A stretch of 6,475 nt of DNA from positions 1 through 6,475 of the forward strand of contig VAZL01000324.1 in assembly GCA_005883445.1 (NCBI GenBank), written 5' to 3'. Made by a program: the position numbers and the translations under genes. Of this stretch, positions 1-4,168 are shown piece after piece (positions within the stretch are counted from its first letter, which is position 1; the number at the start of each line of letters is the position of its first letter). This stretch comes from Alphaproteobacteria bacterium (GTDB taxonomy: Bacteria; Pseudomonadota; Alphaproteobacteria; Rhizobiales; Xanthobacteraceae). The notes beneath the pieces are model-generated. The model ran no database searches. It worked only from the letters and a program-made list of their open reading frames with translations, and was not told the DNA's origin.

Positions 1-310
1 CGCGATACGGCTCGCGCGTCTGCAAGGCTTTGCCGATCGCGGCAAGCACACCTGTCGTGTCCTGCGACTTCAAGTCCTCGGGAGCGATCGAGAACGTGCC
101 CTCGAGCATCTCCCCGCGATGGCCGTGGAAGTCTTCGAGTTTGGTCGACCAAGTCATCTGATGGGAGCGAAGGTCCCATGACCATAGGCCGACCCGGCCG
201 GCATCGAGGGCCGATCGAAACGACTCAAGCTCGGGATGGGAAGGCGCCGCTCGTTCGCTAACGGGAGTGTCGGCCCTGTCACCTTTATCTTGTGCTTCAG
301 GCACTTTCAC
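1..310 (-). CDS. PAS-domain protein, N-terminal part (probable sensor histidine kinase), cut by window edge
   Basis: The open frame runs from the window edge to a GTG at 308-310. An in-frame TAG lies seven codons upstream of that GTG, and no ATG occurs before codon 52, so GTG 310 (or GTG 304) is the best start; no strong ribosome binding site is visible. The 103 visible residues begin with a polar, low-complexity stretch (about 1-28). A PAS-like fold follows: FRSALDAGRVGLWSWDL at 31-47, then MTWS at 52-55 and LEGTFSIAPED at 69-79. In alphaproteobacteria this type of PAS N-terminus usually precedes a histidine kinase core, often of the HWE/HisKA_2 class. Such kinases feed PhyR, whose gene lies about 1.9 kb away. 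The catalytic part is outside the window, so the kinase call and any link to PhyR are inference. Confidence 0.7.
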   Translation of the reverse strand, partial: MKVPEAQDKGDRADTPVSERAAPSHPELESFRSALDAGRVGLWSWDLRSHQMTWSTKLEDFHGHRGEMLEGTFSIAPEDLKSQDTTGVLAAIGKALQTREPYR

Positions 311-656
311 GTCCAGCGTGCGACGGTTCTATTTTGTCCGCGGCGGAGGCCCCAGGCGGGGAAAGGTAGCACATCGCTGATGCGTCCTCCCTTAGGGTGC
401 GATCGAGGCGCGAACACGCGGGGCGGCGAACCTATCGCCATCCCGCGCAGGCCGACCGTGTGTCGCAAGCAAGTCGCGCAGCCTCCATGACCCATCTTCC
501 TCTATAAGCCGCTGGTATTTCGAAGGTTCCGCGTTGCGACGCGGTGCGACCGGCAACGCCGGCGCGTGGCTAAGCGCCCATCTGCGGCGCCTGCGCACGA
601 CGACGCGCCGAAAAACGGCGGAAAGGAGCGATGTTGGAGGAGGGAACCCGCTAGGC
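311..656. other. Intergenic stretch with no convincing gene
   Basis: This 346-base gap separates two minus-strand genes. Several overlapping open frames exist on both strands, but none has a good ribosome binding site, a recognisable protein or consistent GC-rich third positions. A short palindrome (CGCCG at 606-610 and CGGCG at 616-620, around five A) lies downstream of the small exported gene but has no following U-run on the minus strand. A GGAAC occurs on the minus strand at 530-526, but the -10 position reads GCTT, which fits EcfG poorly. I see no RNA gene or repeat here. Confidence 0.5.
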
Positions 657-977
657 TTAGGACACGCAGCGGCCCGGGACTTGCGCCAATGGCGAGTGTC
701 CGATTGCGCTGACCACCGGCTCGCATCCATCGAGCAATCTGGGCTTGGGAGCGGGCGCCGGCGGGACGGTGATTTCAGCCGGACCGTTCACCGCATTGCG
801 GCTCTTGGTCGAGGCGAGCGGCATACGGTCGCTCTTGAGGGTACGGTTCACCATCGGCGCGGTCCGAGCGATCGACGGCGCAGCGGTGGTGGAGGAGACT
901 TCCAGACCAACGAGGAAGGTCGCGATGGCCAAAACCGCGCCGCCGCAGCCGACGAGATATCCCGAATTACGCCGCAT
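657..977 (-). CDS. Small exported or membrane-anchored protein with two cysteines, function unknown
   Basis: The product is 106 residues. The N-terminus (MRRNSGYLVGCGG) is positively charged and followed by a hydrophobic segment at about 8-26, which is a signal peptide or single membrane anchor. A Ser/Thr/Ala-rich stretch (28-36), a proline-rich linker (PPAPAPKPR, 72-80) and a compact C-terminus (DGCEPVVSAIG to PGRCVS) follow. Cys84 and Cys104 sit in that C-terminal block and could form a disulfide outside the cytoplasm. I recognise this layout as a small hypothetical protein seen in Bradyrhizobium relatives, but I know no function. The ATG at 977 has a good ribosome binding site, GGGGAG, about seven bases upstream. 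A weak EcfG-like site lies about 110 bases upstream, so control by the stress response is possible but not shown. Confidence 0.7.
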   Translation of the reverse strand: MRRNSGYLVGCGGAVLAIATFLVGLEVSSTTAAPSIARTAPMVNRTLKSDRMPLASTKSRNAVNGPAEITVPPAPAPKPRLLDGCEPVVSAIGHSPLAQVPGRCVS

Positions 978-1086
978 GGGTTACTCCCCACGATCCCTGT
1001 GTTCATTAGTCGCGGTAACCCGCGGATAGGTTCATGCGCGGCGCTGCGATTTCTGCAAACCCGCGCACGCGCTCGCGCCCGCAGCT

Positions 1087-1112
1087 AACGCTTTGGCGGC
1101 AAAGGAGGTTTC
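1087..1112 (-). promoter_or_regulatory. Weak EcfG-like promoter candidate for the small exported gene
   Basis: On the minus strand, GAAAC (1112-1108) is followed by 17 bases and then CGTT (1090-1087). The -10 matches the EcfG consensus exactly and the -35 has one mismatch (GAAAC for GGAAC). The spacer is one base longer than at the four better sites in this window. It points towards the gene starting at 977. One mismatch in a five-base element makes chance occurrence quite possible. Confidence 0.25.
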
Positions 1113-1133
1113 TGCACGGAGCAGGGCAGGTGC

Positions 1134-1163
1134 CGGCGCCGACAGGGACGTCGGTCGGCGCCG
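1134..1163. other. Perfect 10-bp hairpin of unknown role
   Basis: CGGCGCCGAC (1134-1143) and GTCGGCGCCG (1154-1163) are perfect complements around a 10-base spacer. No U-run follows on either strand, so it is not a standard intrinsic terminator. It lies between the divergent small exported gene and the candidate sRNA promoter. It could be a protein-binding palindrome, a boundary element or a compositional accident. Confidence 0.35.
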
Positions 1164-1263
1164 TTTGCGGCGGTGTCCAACCCAAGCGAAGGGAGTGGTC
1201 TGGAGTACTCTCGTCGGGCCTCGTGCCCTGCAGCCTTGATCTGGGGTTTTGCGGGATTCCCCA

Positions 1264-1288
1264 GGAACCAACCCGTGCGCCGTGCATT
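1264..1288 (+). promoter_or_regulatory. EcfG-like promoter candidate for the sRNA
   Basis: GGAAC (1264-1268, extended GGAACCAAC) is followed by a 16-base spacer and CATT (1285-1288). The -35 is perfect, the spacing is the same as at the other four EcfG sites here, and the -10 has one mismatch from CGTT. Transcription would start at about 1293-1296, immediately before a stable hairpin. No protein gene starts within reach before the terminator at 1343-1385. Confidence 0.4.
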
Positions 1289-1294
1289 GTCAGG

Positions 1295-1386
1295 GGTAGC
1301 CGGCCGCCCATTTCCCCCTCCCCGTGCTCGGCCGGTTAGCTAGGGCGTAGTCGGCCCCAGAGGTCGGCTACGCCCGCGTCTTTTTC
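1295..1386 (+). ncRNA. Candidate trans-acting small RNA with C-rich loop (GsrN-like design)
   Basis: The predicted RNA is about 90 nt. Its 5' hairpin pairs 1297-1306 with 1329-1338 (10 base pairs including one G-U) and presents a 22-nt loop (1307-1328) containing the pyrimidine run CCCCCUCCCC at 1314-1323. A second hairpin (1343-1356 with 1362-1375) followed by five U forms the terminator. An EcfG-like promoter sits just upstream. The established comparison is GsrN of Caulobacter, a GSR-sigma-dependent sRNA whose C-rich loop pairs with mRNA leaders. What I see is the architecture; homology to GsrN is inference, and the 5' end is estimated. The plus-strand frame ending at 1339 inside this element does not look like a real protein. 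CCCUCCC in the loop complements the phyR ribosome binding site, and UCCCCCU complements the nepR leader loop. Confidence 0.45.
1343..1385 (+). terminator. Rho-independent terminator of the candidate sRNA
   Basis: A 14-bp stem pairs 1343-1356 with 1362-1375, with two G-U pairs and a five-base loop (CCAGA). Five bases later comes TTTTT (1381-1385). The gap between stem and U-run is longer than ideal, so efficiency is uncertain. No recognised plus-strand protein gene precedes it, which is why it suggests an RNA gene. Confidence 0.55.
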
Positions 1387-1411
1387 AACGACGGCGCGGG
1401 ATCAGCGCAGC

Positions 1412-1436
1412 GGAACTTTTGCTGTCGCGCAGGGTT
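1412..1436 (+). promoter_or_regulatory. EcfG-type promoter for the CsbD-DUF883 operon
   Basis: GGAAC (1412-1416), a 16-base spacer, then GGTT (1433-1436). The -35 is perfect and the -10 differs from CGTT only in its first base. The phyR promoter in this window uses the same GGTT. The predicted start at about 1443 gives a leader of roughly 95 nt carrying the tandem repeats. Confidence 0.72.
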
Positions 1437-1471
1437 TTCCGGCTGGACATTCCCGCCGAGCGAACGAAGCA

Positions 1472-1530
1472 CAACACCGGGAAAACAACACAGGAAACAA
1501 CACAGGAACAACACAGGAAACAACACAGGA
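1472..1530 (+). repeat. Tandem CAACACAGGA repeats in the CsbD-gene leader
   Basis: Four exact copies of CAACACAGGA start at 1486, 1498, 1509 and 1521, with periods 12, 11 and 12. A degenerate first copy (CAACACCGGGA) starts at 1472. Each copy carries AGGA, a Shine-Dalgarno core. Only the last one, extended to AGGAG at 1527-1531, is at the right distance (7 bases) from the ATG at 1539. The 11/12-base period does not keep a reading frame, so this is leader sequence. The A- and C-rich composition contrasts with the GC-rich surroundings and should stay unstructured. Confidence 0.88.
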
Positions 1531-1538
1531 GAGACGCG

Positions 1539-1739
1539 ATGAATTGGGATCGAGTTGAAGGCAATTGGAAAGAGTTCAAAGGCAAGGCTCAGCAGAAGTG
1601 GGGCAAGCTCACCAACGACGATCTCGATGTCATCGAGGGTAAGCGCATGGAGCTCAGCGGCCGGCTTCAGCAGCGCTACGGCGTGGCGAGGGACGAGGCC
1701 GAGCGCCAAATCGATACCTGGCTCAAAAGCGTGAACTGA
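1539..1739 (+). CDS. CsbD-family stress protein (UPF0337)
   Basis: The product has 66 residues, the usual length for the family. It has the signature start MNWDRVEGNWKEFKGKAQQKWGKL (1-24), the central segment LTNDDLDVIEGKRMELSGRLQQRYG (24-48) and the C-terminal helix DEAERQIDTWLK (52-63). CsbD proteins are small, soluble and highly charged. They are strongly induced in general stress responses (SigB in Bacillus, EcfG in alphaproteobacteria), and their biochemical role is unknown. The frame is open further upstream, but the family start and AGGAG seven bases before it fix the ATG at 1539. An EcfG promoter lies at 1412-1436. A DUF883-like gene follows after 40 bases and a hairpin, so the two probably form an operon. 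Confidence 0.95.
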   Translation: MNWDRVEGNWKEFKGKAQQKWGKLTNDDLDVIEGKRMELSGRLQQRYGVARDEAERQIDTWLKSVN

Positions 1740-1745
1740 CGACAA

Positions 1746-1764
1746 CAACTCGCTGCGCGAGTTG
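1746..1764 (+). other. Intercistronic hairpin between the CsbD and DUF883 genes
   Basis: CAACTCGC (1746-1753) and GCGAGTTG (1757-1764) form a perfect 8-bp stem with a 3-base loop, seven bases after the CsbD stop codon. No U-run follows, so full termination is unlikely. It could protect the 3' end of a shorter csbD mRNA, or cause partial termination and give more CsbD than DUF883 protein. Confidence 0.5.
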
Positions 1765-1779
1765 GCCTTAGGTGAAAAC

Positions 1780-2178
1780 ATGTTTTCTCGATCGGGATAT
1801 TCCCACGCGATCTCCGCCGAAATCGGCAACATCGACCAGCGTCTGCGTGCGTTGGAACGGCAGCTCGAGCGCGCCGGCGGCCGCTCCGCCGCAAACGCCG
1901 CGCAAGCCGCCGAGCGGGTCGGCGAGACCATCGTTTCCGCGTTGCAGGGCATGGCCGACCGAGTGCAGGGCGGGGCCAATTCGGTGCGCGATGAGGCTGC
2001 GAAAATCGGCAGCGAAGCGGCAAAGCTCGGCAATCACGCGCTGCGCCGCCTGTCGAGCGAGGTCGAGCATCGCCCGCTGGTGACGCTCGCCGTTGCGATT
2101 GGAGTGGGAATTCTCGTCGGCCTGGCGACCCACCACCGCTCGAGCCCGCAACGCCCTGCCCAGCGCCGGCGTCGTTAA
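1780..2178 (+). CDS. DUF883/ElaB/YqjD-like membrane-anchored protein
   Basis: The product is 132 residues. Residues 11-93 are mostly amphipathic helix rich in Ala, Glu, Gln and Arg, with a coiled-coil look (IDQRLRALERQLER at 18-31, then VGETIVSALQGMADRVQ and VRDEAAKIGSEAAKLG). A single hydrophobic segment with spaced glycines (VTLAVAIGVGILVGLA, 101-116) and a very basic tail (HHRSSPQRPAQRRRR) follow. This helical body plus C-terminal glycine-zipper anchor is the plan of ElaB/YqjD/DUF883 proteins. In E. coli these are inner-membrane, stationary-phase proteins that bind ribosomes. A frame opening at TTG 1762 exists, but ATG 1780 has AGGTGA close upstream and lies past the intercistronic hairpin. 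It is probably co-transcribed with the CsbD gene from the EcfG promoter. Sequence similarity to E. coli YqjD is low, so the role is by analogy. Confidence 0.82.
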   Translation: MFSRSGYSHAISAEIGNIDQRLRALERQLERAGGRSAANAAQAAERVGETIVSALQGMADRVQGGANSVRDEAAKIGSEAAKLGNHALRRLSSEVEHRPLVTLAVAIGVGILVGLATHHRSSPQRPAQRRRR

Positions 2179-2204
2179 GGCTTCCCTCCCGGCCCGCCTT
2201 CCAG

Positions 2205-3011
2205 TTACGCGGTCACGGGCCGCTCGCGGCGGTTTGCCGTGCGCTCGAAGAACAAGGCTTGGCTCGCCACCGCCGACACGGTTGCCGGCTGGAACGGCTT
2301 GGCGATGAGGAAGGCCGGTTCGGGCCGCTCACCGGTGAGGAAGCGCTCGGGATAGGCGGTGATGAAGATCACCGGCGCTTCGAAGGTTGCGAGCAACTCG
2401 TTGACCGCCTCGAGCCCCGAACTGCCGTCGGCAAGCTGGATGTCCGCGAGAATCAGCCCCGGTCGCTTGCTTTTGGTCAGCGCCAGAGCCTCCGCATGGG
2501 TACGCGCAACACCGAGCACCCGGTGGCCGAGACCCTCCACCAGCGTTTCGAGCTCCATCGCAATGAACGTGTCATCCTCGATGATGAGAACGTCGGTTGC
2601 GATCTCGGCCGCAAGCTCGCGACCGGATTCTTCGACCAATCCGCGCAGCTTCATGACGTCGATATCGAGCACGCGCGCTGCATCCGGCTCGGAGAAGCCT
2701 TCGAGCGCCACCAGCAGAAATGCCTGGCGGGGGAGGGGCGTGATATTGGCGAGCTTCTGCTCTCCCGGCAGCCCGCCCTCCCCTGGGGTGGCGGCGCCGT
2801 TGACCGACACCGAATTCCAAATTTTCGTGAATAGCCGATAGAGGGCGACGCGCGGCCCCCTGGGATCCTCGATCACGCCGCGATCCGCGATCAGGGCTTC
2901 CAGCGTGGCAGCGACATAGGAATCCCCCGACGCTTGATTTCCGGTCAGGGCTCTTGCATAGCGTCGCAAGAATGGCAGGTATTGTGCTACCGCAGCTGAG
3001 GAATTGGACAA
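2205..3011 (-). CDS. phyR: PhyR, anti-anti-sigma response regulator of the general stress response
   Basis: The product is 268 residues, the normal length. The N-terminal half (about 9-135) is the ECF sigma-like domain: YLPFLRRYARALTG (11-24), WNSVSVNG (65-72), then ITPLPRQAFLLVALEGFSEPDAA (90-112). The C-terminal half is a receiver domain with acidic residues E145-D147, phosphoacceptor Asp190 (LILADIQLADGSSG), Thr218 (VIFITAYP) and Lys238 (FLIAKPF). Asp190 has the same number as in Methylobacterium PhyR. Once phosphorylated, the sigma-like domain mimics EcfG and binds NepR, freeing EcfG. The start is TTG at 3011, supported by GGGAGGG just upstream and by the family's N-terminal length. The gene is divergent from nepR-ecfG and has its own EcfG-type promoter. 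It converges on the DUF883 gene with only 26 bases between stop codons. Confidence 0.97.
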   Translation of the reverse strand: MSNSSAAVAQYLPFLRRYARALTGNQASGDSYVAATLEALIADRGVIEDPRGPRVALYRLFTKIWNSVSVNGAATPGEGGLPGEQKLANITPLPRQAFLLVALEGFSEPDAARVLDIDVMKLRGLVEESGRELAAEIATDVLIIEDDTFIAMELETLVEGLGHRVLGVARTHAEALALTKSKRPGLILADIQLADGSSGLEAVNELLATFEAPVIFITAYPERFLTGERPEPAFLIAKPFQPATVSAVASQALFFERTANRRERPVTA

Positions 3012-3015
3012 GGAA

Positions 3016-3022
3016 CCCTCCC
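3016..3022 (-). promoter_or_regulatory. Ribosome binding site that decides the phyR TTG start
   Basis: On the minus strand GGGAGGG (3022-3016) lies four bases before the TTG at 3011-3009. No ATG in the same frame gives a family-length PhyR, so this site supports TTG initiation. The same seven bases are fully complementary to CCCUCCC in the C-rich loop of the candidate sRNA (1316-1322). Confidence 0.75.
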
Positions 3023-3046
3023 TCTATTTTGAGCTTACGCGCCGAA

Positions 3047-3071
3047 AACCAGCTTGTGGGAAAAAAGTTCC
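3047..3071 (-). promoter_or_regulatory. EcfG-type promoter of phyR
   Basis: On the minus strand GGAAC (3071-3067), a 16-base spacer starting with six T, then GGTT (3050-3047). The -35 and spacing are perfect; the -10 differs from CGTT in one base, as at the CsbD promoter. It predicts a start near 3040, about 30 bases before the TTG. It implies positive autoregulation of phyR by EcfG. Confidence 0.8.
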
Positions 3072-3078
3072 ACGCGAC

Positions 3079-3103
3079 GGAACGAACCGTTCTGCGTGAC
3101 GTT
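3079..3103 (+). promoter_or_regulatory. EcfG promoter of nepR-ecfG (perfect consensus)
   Basis: GGAAC (3079-3083), a 16-base spacer, then CGTT (3100-3103), matching the alphaproteobacterial GSR consensus exactly. Its -35 lies only 7 bases from the phyR -35 on the opposite strand, so the two promoters are back to back. The predicted start near 3110 gives a leader of about 50 nt to ATG 3161, or about 144 nt to ATG 3254. Confidence 0.88.
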
Positions 3104-3127
3104 ATCTTGCGATAAAGGTTTGAGGGG

Positions 3128-3152
3128 CCCGGGCAGGGGGACTTTGCCCGGG
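3128..3152 (+). promoter_or_regulatory. Stable hairpin with G-rich loop in the nepR leader
   Basis: CCCGGGCA (3128-3135) pairs perfectly with TGCCCGGG (3145-3152) around a 9-base loop (GGGGGACTT). It lies inside the predicted nepR-ecfG leader and ends 8 bases before the ATG at 3161, where it would hinder initiation. It may act as a translational control element. Loop positions 3135-3141 are complementary to the candidate sRNA loop at 1313-1319. Confidence 0.5.
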
Positions 3153-3253
3153 AACAACGGATGAACGAACGCAAGCCGGTTCGGGCGGCCATCGCAGGGG
3201 AGGCTGTTCGGGCGGAGGCAACGCAACAAAGGCCCCTGAACTCAGAGGCGAGC

Positions 3254-3505
3254 ATGCACACCGACGCGCAAGTAAAAAAGACCGGAGGAGGGCGCCTCAG
3301 CCGCGAGGACCAGCGAAGGCTCGGCGATATCCTCCAGCGCGTCTACGACGAGGTGTTACGGCAAGGCGTCCCCGACCGGTTCAAGGACCTGCTGGACCAG
3401 TTCGACAAGGATATGGACGCCGCCGAGGCGGTGCGCGGACAAGGCGGGGGGAATGACGCGCCCGATCATCTGTTTCGGGCCGACAGCAAGGGGTCCAGAT
3501 CATGA
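3254..3505 (+). CDS. nepR: NepR, anti-sigma factor of EcfG
   Basis: From ATG 3254 the product is 83 residues. The NepR core is clear: LSREDQRRLGDILQRVYDEVLRQGVPDRFKDLLDQFD (15-51), two helices that clamp the sigma factor, with the hallmark VPDRF between them. NepR holds EcfG inactive in the cytoplasm until phosphorylated PhyR competes it away. The frame is also open to ATG 3161, which would add 31 residues. I prefer 3254 because AGAGG lies about five bases upstream and the length is nearer the family's usual 60-70, while 3161 has no good ribosome binding site and sits behind a hairpin. The C-terminal tail of about 30 residues (AAEAVRGQGGGNDAP onward) is longer than in many NepRs. The stop overlaps the ecfG start (ATGA), suggesting coupled translation of anti-sigma and sigma. 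Confidence 0.9.
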   Translation: MHTDAQVKKTGGGRLSREDQRRLGDILQRVYDEVLRQGVPDRFKDLLDQFDKDMDAAEAVRGQGGGNDAPDHLFRADSKGSRS

Positions 3506-4053
3506 CGATGCGATCATCCGTACGTGACGCGATGCTCGCAGCTGTGCCGAGCTTGCGCGCGTTTGCCATTTCGCTCTGCGGCAACGTGGATCGCGCCGAC
3601 GACCTGGTGCAGGAAACGCTGCTGCGTGCCATGGCGAATATCGATTCGTTCCAACCGGGAACGAACATGTCGGCGTGGCTGTTCACGATTCTCCGTAACC
3701 TGTTCCGCTCCGAGTATCGCAAGCGCCGGCGGGAAGTCGAGGATACCGACGGAAGCTATGCCGAGAGCCTGAAATCGCATCCCGAACAGCACAGTCGCGT
3801 GGAGTTCGAGGAATTCCGCGTGGCGCTCAGCAAGTTGCCCTCCGATCAGCGCGAAGCGCTCATTCTCGTCGGCGCATCGGGGTTCTCTTATGAAGAGGCG
3901 GCTGCCATCTGCGATTGCGCGGTGGGAACGATCAAGAGCCGCGTCAATCGTGCGCGCACCCGGCTGTCGGATCTGCTCTCCATCGACGGCGCTGACGATT
4001 TCGGCCCGGATCATACCACGCGCGCAATTCTGTCGGCGGGCGGGCGCGGCTGA
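3502..4053 (+). CDS. ecfG: EcfG, ECF sigma factor of the general stress response
   Basis: The product is 183 residues, typical of group ECF15. Region sigma-2 covers about 10-78, with DRADDLVQETLLRAMANIDSF (30-50), the -10 recognition stretch NMSAWLFTILRNLFRSEYRKRRRE (55-78) and basic residues after it. A charged linker (79-102) follows. Region sigma-4 (about 103-160) contains LPSDQREALILVGASGFSYEEAAAI and the helix-turn-helix CAVGTIKSRVNRARTRL that reads the GGAAC -35. EcfG directs RNA polymerase to GSR promoters. Its ATG overlaps the nepR stop, with AAGGGG about eight bases upstream, so the two genes are co-translated from the autoregulated promoter at 3079-3103. A second ATG two codons later is an alternative start. 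A strong hairpin terminates the operon at 4103-4134. Confidence 0.96.
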   Translation: MTMRSSVRDAMLAAVPSLRAFAISLCGNVDRADDLVQETLLRAMANIDSFQPGTNMSAWLFTILRNLFRSEYRKRRREVEDTDGSYAESLKSHPEQHSRVEFEEFRVALSKLPSDQREALILVGASGFSYEEAAAICDCAVGTIKSRVNRARTRLSDLLSIDGADDFGPDHTTRAILSAGGRG

Positions 4054-4102
4054 TCAACCCCGTCTCGCTCGGATCGGGTAATCGATTCAAGGCAAGCAAG
4101 AA

Positions 4103-4134
4103 GCTCTCGCCCGGTCAAAAATCCGGGCGAGAGC
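4103..4134. terminator. Strong hairpin between convergent ecfG and DUF1328 genes
   Basis: GCTCTCGCCCGG (4103-4114) pairs perfectly with CCGGGCGAGAGC (4123-4134), a 12-bp stem with an 8-base A-rich loop. It lies 50 bases after the ecfG stop and 35 bases after the DUF1328 stop. Neither side has a classic U-run; on the minus strand the following bases are TTCTTGCTTG. It probably serves both convergent transcripts as a terminator or 3'-end stabiliser. Confidence 0.72.
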
Positions 4135-4168
4135 CCGCACGCGCCTGAAAACCATGCGGAAGCTTACT

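Larger units (their letters stand above)
978..1263. other. Intergenic stretch, no convincing protein gene
   Basis: Overlapping frames of 79-101 codons exist on both strands but encode arginine/proline-rich, composition-driven sequences with no start context, so I treat them as chance. A Shine-Dalgarno-like AAAGGAGG on the plus strand at 1101-1108 has no start codon at usable distance. The stretch holds one clear hairpin (1134-1163) and a weak EcfG-like site on the minus strand (1112-1087), listed separately. Confidence 0.5.

Noticed and set aside
506..530. GGAAC on the minus strand as an EcfG promoter for the PAS gene
   Set aside because: With 16 bases of spacing the -10 reads GCTT and with 17 bases CTTA; neither fits (C/G)GTT.
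606..620. Small palindrome CGCCG-AAAAA-CGGCG as a terminator for the small exported gene
   Set aside because: The stem is 5 bp and no U-run follows in the direction of transcription.
392..730. Minus-strand open frame of 112 codons between the PAS gene and the small exported gene
   Set aside because: It overlaps the end of the small exported gene. It is strongly Arg-rich, and its more protein-like C-terminal part lacks the high GC third positions of real genes here. I could not support it.
1034..1339. Plus-strand open frame ending just before the terminator at 1343
   Set aside because: The start lacks a ribosome binding site, the composition is Arg/Pro/Cys-rich without any family resemblance, and the end falls inside the sRNA hairpin. 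An RNA gene explains the terminator better.
1368..2033. Minus-strand open frame (221 codons) across the CsbD and DUF883 genes
   Set aside because: It overlaps two recognised genes, the leader repeats and the terminator on the other strand. Its cysteine/phenylalanine repeats are just the reverse of the tandem repeats.
2179..2221. Possible terminator between the convergent DUF883 gene and phyR
   Set aside because: Only a 6-bp stem with a 19-base loop (GGCCCG at 2191, CGGGCC at 2216) and no U-run; too weak to call.
3151..3175. GGAAC just before ATG 3161 as a second nepR promoter
   Set aside because: No CGTT or GGTT lies 16-17 bases downstream; the bases form one arm of the leader hairpin.
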